Shown: piece by piece, positions 1 through 9,700 of the stretch
Layout of the letters: each line of letters starts with the position of its first letter
Numbering within the stretch: position 1 is the stretch's first letter
Source: Deltaproteobacteria bacterium
GTDB taxonomy: Bacteria > Desulfobacterota > JADFXK01
NCBI GenBank assembly: GCA_015233055.1
Contig: JADFYN010000002.1
Span: 1-33,117, forward strand
Length of the DNA stretch: 33,117 bases
Reading direction: 5' to 3'
Translations under genes and position numbers: made by a program
Notes under the pieces: generated by a model
Seen by the model: only the letters and a program-made list of their open reading frames with translations
What the model was told of the DNA's origin: nothing
Databases searched by the model: none

Positions 1-139
1 CGGAAGGGTCGGCCTTGGCACCATTAATCCGCAGACCAGTGGACAGATGATTGATTGCATCGGCCAAATTTTTATTGGCGCTGGCTAAAGCATTATATGC
101 TTGCAATCCTGGAATATTATTGATGACCGAAAGACTCAT
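1..139 (-). CDS. fliC: Flagellin, N-terminal fragment (truncated by window edge)
   Basis: Reverse complement from 139 reads [46 protein letters not shown], near-identical to the N-terminus of the 1787-4984 flagellin; [14 protein letters not shown] before ATG. Not in ORF track because no stop inside window. Confidence 0.95.
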   Translation of the reverse strand, partial: [46 protein letters not shown]

Positions 140-166
140 GGCGTATCCTCCTTGATAGGCTGTGAG

Positions 167-182
167 GGGGAATCCATTCCCC
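167..182 (-). promoter_or_regulatory. Leader hairpin with GGA in the loop (GGGGAA-TGGA-TTCCCC), candidate CsrA site
   Basis: Perfect 6-bp stem on minus strand, upstream of the SD of the partial flagellin; equivalent hairpins precede both other flagellins. Confidence 0.55.
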
Positions 183-317
183 AACGTTAAATCAATGAAA
201 AAGCCGAATAGTGAATTTAAAGTCAAAACACTTTGGTTCGCTTAAACTACGTGACCTCCTTTCGTGGCGCGTGATATCACGATCGACTGATTCGGTTCAT
301 GTCCAAAACCCTCACGG

Positions 318-565
318 CTTTCCGGCTAGCGCAAGGAAGATGGGGAAGAATAAACACCAGCAACTAGTGCCTGATAAATCTTCCGCCATCTCTCCCCTCC
401 TCACTCCAGTTAGAAGGTAGTGATGGGCTCAACAGACCGACCGTTTAATCAGTCGGGTTTGATTGGCTCCAGGCTTGGAAGCTCCCAGACTTTCCAGCTA
501 GCGCAAGGAAGATGGGGAAGGTAGATCTTCCGCCATCTCTCCCCCCTCACTCCAGATGGAAGGTG
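318..565. repeat. Two-copy imperfect direct repeat with internal complementarity
   Basis: ctttcc[g/a]gctagcgcaaggaagatggggaag at 318-348 and 490-520, followed by atcttccgccatctctccc..ctcactccag..gaaggt at 378-418 and 525-565. Confidence 0.85.
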
Positions 566-713
566 GCCAGGTGTTTTCCAAGACCGGCGGTTATGACCAA
601 TCACGGAATTGTTTCTGATAATTTTTTGTAGATTCGACCTCCTATATGCTTGTTTGTAATTATGTCTCTATAAATACCGTATAGCTTACCATCCGGAACA
701 ACCGAGCCAGATT

Positions 714-768
714 GTCATTTCGAGCGAAGCGAGAAATCTTAAGATTCCTCACATGCGTTCGGAATGAC
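714..768 (-). repeat. 55-bp REP/MITE-like imperfect palindrome, copy 1
   Basis: gtcatttcgagcgaagcgagaaatcttaagattcctcacatgcgttcggaatgac; reverse-oriented relative to 1571-1625. Confidence 0.85.
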
Positions 769-864
769 AAGATGAAAGTCGCGCGTTCGGAATGACGGTA
801 TAAGCAACATCCGGAACGTTTTGAAGTCTGGTCGGTTTCCAAAAGACAATAAAGAACAAACGCA

Positions 865-1290
865 TCAACAGGACAGATACCACACCCAGGCCGAATACGC
901 CAGGGCCACTATCACCAGTTCTCGGGCCATTTTCTTGGCCACATCACTGATATTCATGCCTTGTTGCACTTTTCCCATGGCCTCGGTGAGAATCTGCTCA
1001 AAAGACTTGCTCTGCTGTCTTGAGATTTCCATCCGGCGCTTGGCCCCGGCAATAGTGTACTTTTCTTCATTTAACAACCGCTTTATATCACCCAGCACCT
1101 CGACATCCTTGGAAGTGAAGCGCCGATGTTTGCCCTCAGTCCTTTTTACGTTCAAAAAAGAGCTGAATTCTTTTTCCCAAAAGAGGATAGTTGATCGGGG
1201 AACATTCAGAATGGTGCTTACCTCGCCGACATCAATCCCATCCTTGGAAATGAATTGAGCACTGGTAGAAGTAACCTGGTTGGTTTGCAT
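865..1290 (-). CDS. MerR-family transcriptional regulator
   Basis: MQTNQ...DVGEVSTILNVPRSTILFWEKEF...GKHRRFTSKDVEVLGDIKRLLNEEKYTIAGAKRRM, typical MerR HTH and wing; SD GGAGGTGTGAAA before ATG at 1290. C-terminal hydrophobic tail. Confidence 0.88.
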   Translation of the reverse strand: MQTNQVTSTSAQFISKDGIDVGEVSTILNVPRSTILFWEKEFSSFLNVKRTEGKHRRFTSKDVEVLGDIKRLLNEEKYTIAGAKRRMEISRQQSKSFEQILTEAMGKVQQGMNISDVAKKMARELVIVALAYSAWVWYLSC

Positions 1291-1416
1291 TTTCACACCT
1301 CCATGTGTGAAAAAGGACTTCATTTCTCGGCAAATCCTTTGCCGTTATCCCGGGAGGGTCCACGTGAGTCGGCCCTAATTCAATTCCCGGAATCAATTCC
1401 TGGGCCTTCATATTTC

Positions 1417-1444
1417 TTATCGTCAACAAAACAAAAGTACTTTA
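1417..1444 (-). promoter_or_regulatory. Sigma-28 (FliA/SigD)-like promoter upstream of merR1
   Basis: Minus strand TAAAGTACTTTTGTTTTGTTGACGATAA = TAAA-N16-GACGATAA; same 28-bp geometry as three promoters upstream of fliC3. Confidence 0.75.
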
Positions 1445-1570
1445 GAATAATTTCTTGATATCATTTTTTCTACGGCGCCCCGGGGCGCACATACCACGGC
1501 CCGGTCATTTGGGCGCCCGCCCTCCTCATGATTACGCGATGGGGCGGCTCACTCGAGATGATTCTTTTCT

Positions 1571-1625
1571 GTCATTCCGAGCTAATGTGAGGAATCATCA
1601 GATTTCTCGCTTCGCTCGAAATGAT
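1571..1625 (+). repeat. 55-bp REP/MITE-like imperfect palindrome, copy 2
   Basis: gtcattccgagctaatgtgaggaatcatcagatttctcgcttcgctcgaaatgat. Confidence 0.85.
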
Positions 1626-1751
1626 AGAGGAGTAACAAAATGACAGGTAAGAAGCGACATAATAGAGATTTAAAGATATCGTCCCGTACCTGGCCTTGCC
1701 TTAACTTATATAAATCATTGAATAGGCCGGCTCAGGTCATGAACCATCATC

Positions 1752-1778
1752 CCTGGGGAACCGAATTGGCCCCCCAGG
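1752..1778 (-). other. Strong hairpin just downstream of fliC2 (possible 3' stem-loop)
   Basis: cctgggg ... ccccagg 7-bp perfect stem immediately 3' of the flagellin stop; no U-tract. Confidence 0.45.
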
Positions 1779-1786
1779 AAGTTGGA

Positions 1787-4700
1787 CTATTTAAGCAAGC
1801 TGAGCAGACTCTGGTTCAACTGGTTGGCCTGAGCCAACATGGCCGTGCCGGCTTGGTTCAATATCTGATATTTGGTCATATCGGATACTGTCTTGGCCAT
1901 ATCAAGATCAGTGATGGTGGACTCGGCCGCCGTCATATTTTGACTCTGGACGGCCAGGGTATTGATAGTGTAGTCTAACCGATTCATCACCGCACCCATT
2001 CTAGCTCGTTCGGAGGAGACCTGATTTACGGCTTTGTCGATCTTGGCAATCGACCGTTGGGCCAGGGTCGGATCCACCACCAGGACGTTGTCTAAGCCTA
2101 GCGATCCGGTATTTATCTCGCCGATAGAGGTGCTGATATTTTGCCCGGCATTGGCTCCCACCGCCAAATCGAGATGACGATCCACCACGTGGAGAACCAT
2201 GCTCTGAGGACTACTATCGGCCGTGAAATCAAACTGCCCGGAGTTGGTATTCCAAGTTGTATTTACGTCTACTGTCGGTGAAAATTTGACATTCACCCCT
2301 GGAATCAGGTTATCTATTTCGGGGGCAGCCACTTTGCGGCTGAATAGATTTTCTCCGGTATGGGCATCTTGGACCTGGACAAACCAGGGATCAACACCCG
2401 CGTCATCCGAAGCATTTTTAATACGGGCAAAGCTGAAGGCGTTTTGGATATCCTCATCCGCTCCAAAGAATATCTGCCCGGCAGTTCCAGCCCATGGAGA
2501 CCTGACGATCAGGGTTCCATCCACTGCCGCATCACCCGACGGCTGCCGGTAGGTCCCCTCTGATGTATTTGTAATGAAATCAGATACGTGATCGAAGACG
2601 GTTTGCTGGGCAGAGACCGCCCCGTTCACCTTAAGCCCCAACCCTCCGGCAGTTATATCGGTGGTGATGGCTGAAGCGATCATGTTCTGCAACTGATCCA
2701 ACGTGGTCGATTTATCAAAATAGATGAAGGCCTTCTGACCATTGGCATAAATGGTCATATTCCGAGTTTGATCGAGCAAACCTGCAAATTGGGAGATCTG
2801 ACCCAATGTGTTGGTTCCTTTGGCAACGGAAATCTGGTCTCCGATTTTGGTCACGTCGAACATAAAATTCCCGGCATTGCCTGCGACCGCCGCAGTGGTG
2901 GCAAAACTTAGGTTGAGCCCCAACGCAGCCAGTGTCTTGTCGGAGGAAACATTCACGGCACCGGCGGCGCTCCACCCTAATGTCGCCGCACCGGTATCAA
3001 TCCCACGCCGGTTGTAGATATGAGTGGCCAGATTAGTTCCCGCAGCGTTGTTATAGATGGCTAGGGACATACCGTCATTGTTGCCCCGAGCATGGGTGTT
3101 CAAATCCAGGCCGACGCTCGACAGGATACTCTGGAGTCCGGCTCCGGCATACAACTGGATCTCGGATGCAGCCGAGGTGTTGTAACCGATCTGCCGACTC
3201 ATTACATGGAAACTCATTCCGGCGGTGTCAAAAACAACGTCAGCCTCATTGGCCGTTGATCCACCCCCGGCCAGGACGGCATTGTTCATTGCCGTTTGCA
3301 TATCAGACGCCAACTGCGTCAGATCAGCCGTAGTGGTATACGTTTTGTCGGCCAGAGTGGCCGTATAGATGGTCGATTGATTGACTGAAAAAACTATCTC
3401 GTTGTTCCCTGTTCCGGTAAAGGAGCCGCCTTTGATGCCTAAAGAGGTAACAGAAAAAATGGTAGCACTGTTGGCAGCCGAGGTGGCTCTGACGAGATTG
3501 CTGATGCTGAAAGAACTCGGCCGAGTCGTTCCGTCCGCCGTGGTGGTGACCAGACTTAGAACATGATTATTGTCAACCTGCGCCCGGACGCCGAGTTTGT
3601 TGGCCGCCAGCGCCGTGTTCATTGTGTCTAACACATCGTTTTCGTTCAAGGCAATTACCTGGGTGGCAACCGCAGATGAACCGTGTTGCCACAGATTAAA
3701 GCTTACCGTAGCGCTATGCCCGTTGGAGATAATGTCAAACGAGGTGGTGGCAAAAGCTGATGTCAGACCACCGCCGCCGTTGGCGGAAATCAAGAAGAGA
3801 TTGGCGTTTTCTGAATTCTGTGAACCCCTGGTCGTGCCGCCCGCCGAAGCTATAGTCAGCCCGTTAATACCCAGGGCGTCATCTCCGGTGACTGTAACCG
3901 TCATTTTAGCCGTGGCATTAGTCACGGTTGCAAAAAATCCCCCCGAGGCCGCGCCGTTAGCCGACCATGTAACAGTTATTTCATTGGAAAGCCCATAGCT
4001 ATGAAGAGCGGACTCAACTTGAAACAAGGAATATGTCCCGGCTGCGAAAGCCACGGACCCACCTGTCGCCCCGGCACCGGAGAAAGTGATAATGGTGCTG
4101 GTATGGAACAGAAATGTCTCGGTGCCCGTAGCATACGCATTGTCGCCGGCACCGATGTGCACGTTCGAAGCTGCAGTTAGCACGGCCACAGCTTGAGTAG
4201 CTGTCCAACTAGCCTCAGTATGGGCTATAGTGACGGAAGCGTTTGCGCTCGCGCCGGCGATTTCCGCCGCCTGGCCTTGCTGAAATTTATAAACATAAGT
4301 AGCGTCTTGGGCAACCTTATTTTGATCGACGGTTATGCCGGCGGTAGACAACATTGATCCGTTGGTGTTATTCAACTGAACCGTAAGGTTATCCACGTTG
4401 GCCTTGTATGGACTGGCCAACTCCATGACATCACTCTTCCAAACTTCGTTATTGCCTGTGGCGGAGGCTTGAACGCTGATCCGGTAATTGCCTTCCCGCA
4501 CCTGGCCGGTGATGTAGGCGTGGAGCTGATCGGGATGGTCGGTGGACCAAATGCCCGATAAGTTTCCGTTGAGTAGTTTTTTGGTATTGAACTCCGTGGT
4601 GGTGGAGATCCGGTTGACTTCATCCTTAAGTTGGTCTACTTCATCTTGAATCGACGTTCTATCCTGAGAAGTTAAGGTTCCATTAGAAGCTTGAACGGCC

Positions 4701-4984
4701 AGTTCCCGCATCCGTTGCAGGATGGCTTGGGTTTCGTTAAGAGCGCCGTCGGCTACCTGCAGCATGGAGGTGCCATCCTGGGCATTCATAGACGCTTGAT
4801 TAAGACCGCTGATTTGGCCTTTGAAACGCTCGGAAATAGCCAAACCGGAAGGGTCGTCCTTGGCCCCGTTAATCCGCAGACCAGAGGACAGATGATTGAT
4901 CGCATTGGCCAAATTCTTGTTGGCGCCCGATAGGGCATTATAGGCCCCTAACGCTGGAAGATTATTGACGACTGAGAAACTCAT
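1787..4984 (-). CDS. fliC: Very large flagellin (1065 aa)
   Basis: N-terminal flagellin D0/D1 ([55 protein letters not shown]) and C-terminal D1/D0 ([42 protein letters not shown]) flanking a ~750-aa variable region; [14 protein letters not shown]. Confidence 0.97.
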   Translation of the reverse strand: [1065 protein letters not shown]

Positions 4985-5011
4985 GGTTCATCCTCCTTGA
5001 TTTGATTAGAT

Positions 5012-5026
5012 GGGAAATCCTTTCCC
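5012..5026 (-). promoter_or_regulatory. Leader hairpin with GGA loop (GGGAAA-GGA-TTTCCC), candidate CsrA site
   Basis: Perfect 6-bp stem, loop GGA, upstream of fliC2 SD. Confidence 0.55.
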
Positions 5027-5970
5027 CATTTGAGATGACTCCGTCGAGACCGACAGAAGTTATTTATCGTTAAACGATTTAAATGAGTCGAGTAAATGCG
5101 AAGTCCAACCCCCTTGAGAGTAGACAATAATAAAAGTTGCTCGGTTAGATATCGATCGGTTCCATAAGCCTTCAAGAAACCGGTCCTCAGGTCTAACCCG
5201 GCATGAGTCCAAGCTGGTTACAGGCCCGATTACCTTTCCCAGCTCTCCCCTGGACATGAATCCGCCTAGAACCCTGTTGCGCTTTTTCAACATTCGGTGA
5301 TATCTATCTGTTTCATCAAGAAAGTCGTTCCGGTCCGATCTACCTCCTTTTAAGTATGGCCTTGATTTTTTCGTCTCATTGTTCCGTCCGGATAGGACGT
5401 GATGACGTCTTGGCTTGCCGTTTGGTTTGATCTCCCGGCAGACCGAAATCCCTCCGTCTGAAACAAAAGAACCCACCAGAATCTGAAAAGTGCCCGGTTG
5501 GACCGTGCGGTTGATTCTTTCCCGCGACTGAACGGTCGATGATGAAGACGTAATGGTGGCGCGTCTCTACGAATGTCTGCCCTTGGCCGGATATCAAGCT
5601 GTCATTTGCTTTCCTTTCAACTTGATGCCGTTTGATGGCGGTCGTGGAGACCTGCCACCGGCACGTGTCTACCGATGTGTACCCCTCGGCCACGGGGGGT
5701 ATCATTTCTACCCCGTTGCTTTTGCCGACAAAAATTTCTTGGACTGCTTCTTTGTTGATTGGCCGGCAGTACTTATGACCCGGCACCTGTAGCAGTCGCC
5801 ATATAGAGCTTTTCCCGATTACGGTTATCCTGTCCTAAGCCTCGCATCCCTCCTTTTCGTCTAGGTTTATATTCTCTTATTCAGTTCTGGTTCCGAATGA
5901 ATCTTTCTTACTTTGCCATTCCAAACGAATGGCTTCCGGTCTGTCATTCCAATCGAATGCGTTTCACTTT

Positions 5971-6025
5971 GTCATTCCGAACGAACGTGAAGAATCTTGA
6001 TACTTCTCGCTTCACTCGCAATGAG
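5971..6025 (+). repeat. 55-bp REP/MITE-like imperfect palindrome, copy 3
   Basis: gtcattccgaacgaacgtgaagaatcttgatacttctcgcttcactcgcaatgag; related partial units gccattccaaacgaatgg and gtcattccaatcgaatgc immediately upstream (5915-5970). Confidence 0.8.
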
Positions 6026-6244
6026 ATAGAGGAACCGGTTAAAAAAATACCTTTAGTCATTCTTCACCATTGAAGATTCTGTCACATACTGATATCTTCT
6101 TGTTTTTTGTTTGTACTTTTGCCAGGTTGCAGTAAAATTAGAACTGGTTTTTGGAACACGGTCCTTATCCCGCCGCAACGGGGTAAAAGCACAACGCCTC
6201 TTAGGTTCCGGCCGAAGCCGGCAGGATCTTGAGACCCTGCCGCC

Positions 6245-6628
6245 TCACACCGCCATCTGCCTGGCCATATTCCTGGCCACGTCACTGACTTTCATTCCCG
6301 TCTCCAATTTACCCAGTGCATCGGTCAGGATTTGTTCAAACGATCTGGTTTGTTGTCTGGTCATTTCCATTCTCCGTTTGGCCCCGGCGACCGTATATTT
6401 TTCTTCGTTGAGCAGTCTTTTTATCTCGCCCAGGGCCTCCACCTCACGATTTGTATATCGACGATGCTTACCGCCGGTCTTCTTTACACTCAAAAATGAA
6501 CCAAATTCTTTTTCCCAAAAAAGCAAGGTTGACCTGGGGACGCTCAATAAGTTACTTACCTCACCGATATTGATCCCTTCTTTGGGGATAAAGGGGGCTT
6601 CGGGTTCGCTGAATTGACTGATTCTCAT
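6245..6628 (-). CDS. MerR-family transcriptional regulator (paralogue of 865-1290)
   Basis: INIGEVSNLLSVPRSTLLFWEKEFGSFLSVKKTGGKHRRYTNREVEALGEIKRLLNEEKYTVAGAKRRMEMTRQQTRSFEQIL; clearly co-linear with the other MerR; SD GGAGGTGTCGTA. Confidence 0.9.
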   Translation of the reverse strand: MRISQFSEPEAPFIPKEGINIGEVSNLLSVPRSTLLFWEKEFGSFLSVKKTGGKHRRYTNREVEALGEIKRLLNEEKYTVAGAKRRMEMTRQQTRSFEQILTDALGKLETGMKVSDVARNMARQMAV

Positions 6629-6690
6629 TACGACACCTCCGTGAGCAAGACAAAAGCTATCTCTTGGAAATTCCTATCCCTAGCCCCGAT

Positions 6691-6710
6691 CAAAAAAGCG
6701 CGCTCCACGC
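6691..6710 (-). terminator. Rho-independent terminator downstream of fliC3
   Basis: Minus strand AGCGTG-GAG-CGCGCT followed by T-tract (TTTTT); lies between fliC3 stop and merR2 start. Confidence 0.7.
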
Positions 6711-6795
6711 TGTCTTTGGGACTTCCAAAGCCTGGGGAGCGGTGAAACTGAAATTGCTCTCCGGCGAAGGCTTAGAGACTATATTCACCCGGCGC

Positions 6796-9700
6796 CTATT
6801 TTAGCAGACTCAAGAGCTGTTGAGGCACCTGGTTAGCCTGGGCCAGCATGGCCGTCCCCGCTTGGACTAAAATCTGGTTTTTGGTCATTTCAGAAACTCC
6901 CTTAGCCATATCCAGGTCAGTGATGGACGAATTGGCTGTGGTCATATTTGCCTGGGCCGAGCTTAAGCTATTGAGGGTGTGCTCCAACCTGTTTTGAATC
7001 GCGCCCATATTGGCCCGTTGTACGGAAACATAACTAATGGCATTGTCGATTATATTTACTGATTGCGTGGCCAGGTTGGGGTCAACCAACACAACACTGC
7101 CCAAGCCCAGAGCCGCGGCCGTAACTGATCCAATGTTTAACTTGACTGTTTGCTCGGTCCCGACATTGGGGCCGATTTGAAGGGTAAGACTACGGTCCAC
7201 CACATGCAAGGTGGAGGATACCGGGTTGGTGTTGGCAGTGAAATCAAATTTACCGGTCTGGGCATTCCAGGAAGTGGTCACGTCAACCGTAGGGTTAAAT
7301 TTGAAACTAACGCCCGGGATCAGGTCAGCCGCTTGGGGTGATGATACCCTCCTAGCGCCGAGTAACTCTCCGGTGTGGGCATTTTGAATCTGAATATAAT
7401 AGGGATCCTTTCCCGTGGCATCAATGGGTTTTTGAATTTCAGCAAAACCGAAAGCCTTGAGGACGTTGTCGTCCGCAGCGAAAACTATTTGACCATCGGG
7501 TCCAGCCCAAGGCGATCTAACGAGCAAGGTCCCATCTACGGCCGCGTCACCCATGGCCTGGCGATACGTTCCTTCCGCCGTGTTGGTGATGTAATCAGCC
7601 ACATGCTGGTACACTGTATTTTGGGCGGAAGGCGCTCCATCTACTTGCAGTCCCAAGCCCCGGTTGTCCACAGAAGATGTGACCGCCGAGACAATCATAT
7701 TCTGTAAGTCATTTAAAGTTGTCGCCTTATCAAAGTGAATCGTAGCGCTGTGACCATTGGCGTATATTGTTATGTCCTTGGGTTGGTCCAGGATGCCACC
7801 GAATTGAGCAATTTCTCCCAACGAATTAGAACCCTTAGCCAGATAACTCAAATCGCCTACTTTGGTCACGTCAATAGTGAAGTTTCCCGCGTTGCCAGCT
7901 ACTGCGGCGGCAGAAGAAAAATTTAAGCTTATCCCCATCGAGGCCAAAGTTGCATCCGCAGAAACCGTCGTCGTTCCAGAGCCTAAGCCCCAACTTATGG
8001 CGGCGCTGTTGAGTCCTCGTCGGTTATAGATATTGGTGGCCAGTGTGTCGGTCCCGACGCCATTATAGATGGCTAATGAAATTCCATCGTTATTTCCCAG
8101 GGCATGGGTGTTTAGGTCCAACCCGACGCTGGTCAGGATACTGGCCAAGCCGGCGCCGTCAAAAAGTTGCACTTCCGAAGTAGCCGAGGTTTGCAGACCG
8201 ACCACTCGACTGATTACGTGAAAATTCTGGGCAGTTGTATCATAAACTACATTAACCAGGTTATCCTGGGCTCCGCTGCCGGCGACAATTGCATTATTCA
8301 TCGCCGTCTCCAGGTCTGCAGCCAGTTTGGTCATCCCGGTGTTGGACCCGGAATAGACGCTTGAAGGCAGGCTGGCTGTGTAAACACCACTCTGGTTAAC
8401 TGAAAACACTATCTTGTTGTTTCCTGCACCTGTGAATGCCCCGGCTATGATGCCGATGGCGGTCAACGACAGGGTTCCGGAATCCGCTGAGACTATATTT
8501 TTGATGGTCATACTTGTCGGCGCCAATGTGCCGTCGGCCGTAGTGGCGACAAAACTAAGCACATGGCTAGAATCAATCTGGGCACGAAATCCAATCGCAT
8601 TGGTTGCCAACCCGCTATTGATCCTATCAAGAATATCATTCTCGCCGAAAACTATACTGCTGATACTCGAAGTGCCGGAAAAGACACCCGTGCTGCTGAT
8701 AACATTCTTCCAGGCGTCAAAAGAAATCGTGGCTGAATGGCCATTGCCATAGATGTCAAAACTCATGGTTGTGGCCAAGGGGTTAAAGTTTCCGACGTTA
8801 TTGGTCGCGGTTATTCTGAACAAATTGGCTAACTCACTATTCTGAGACCCAGTCAAGACGCTGCTGACGGCCAGTGTCCCGCCGCCTATTCCCAGCGCGT
8901 CAGTCATTGAACCGCAAACTACAACATTGTAAGCCACAGCCGCGTTGGCAGTTAATCTGAGAAAATAGCCGCCGGCCGGACCGGCATTAGCCGTCCATCT
9001 AACCGTGAACAGACCGGAGGTGGCCGTCTCAATGGCCGTTTCCACCTCTGCCAGACTGTATGTGCCGGCCTTGAAATTAGCTGTGAGGTCGTTGCCGCCT
9101 GCGGAAACAACAAAGGCGGAATCTTGAGCGAAGTAGACAGATTGGGTACTGGTAATATTTGCCACCCCGGGAGCGCTGGTATCTGCGGCCGTATTCATCA
9201 CAGAGGCATTGGCCAGCAAACCGGTGGTAGTAGAGCAAATGGACAAATCAGTTGTTCCAGTGGCTGTGTGACCTTCAATTTCTGCGGCCTGCCCCTGAAT
9301 GAACTTGTAGCTGTAGGACACACTTTTGTTAAGCAAGGTGTCATCAATGCTCATCGAGGCCGTGGACAGCATGTTCCCATTGGTGTTGTTTACGCCCACC
9401 CTCATGGAATTCTGATCGGCCGCCACCGGCTTACTCAGTTGCATGACCTCGCTTTTCCACACATCGTTGGTACCGGTGGCTGAAGCCTGGACCGTAATCC
9501 GGTAGTTGCCCTCTTTAACCTGTCCGGTGAGACTGGCGGTCAGGATGTTCGGGCTGTCGGTTGACCAGATGCCGGAACCGTCTCCATTTAAGAGTTGCCG
9601 AGTGTTAAACTCAGTGCTCTGTGAGATCCGGTCGATTTCTTGTTTTAGCTGATCCACTTCACTCTGAACTTGCACCCGGTCCGCAGCCGTCAAAGTGCCG

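Noticed and set aside
318-565. GEMM-I (c-di-GMP-I) riboswitch in the fliC1 leader
   Set aside because: Flagellar context made it attractive, but the conserved GEMM core and tetraloop-receptor arrangement were not recognisable on either strand; kept only as an unexplained repeated structured element.
5060-5786. ORFs of 136-138 aa in the fliC2 upstream region (5060-5476, 5376-5786)
   Set aside because: No recognisable family, no good SD, odd composition; more likely long untranslated or regulatory DNA.
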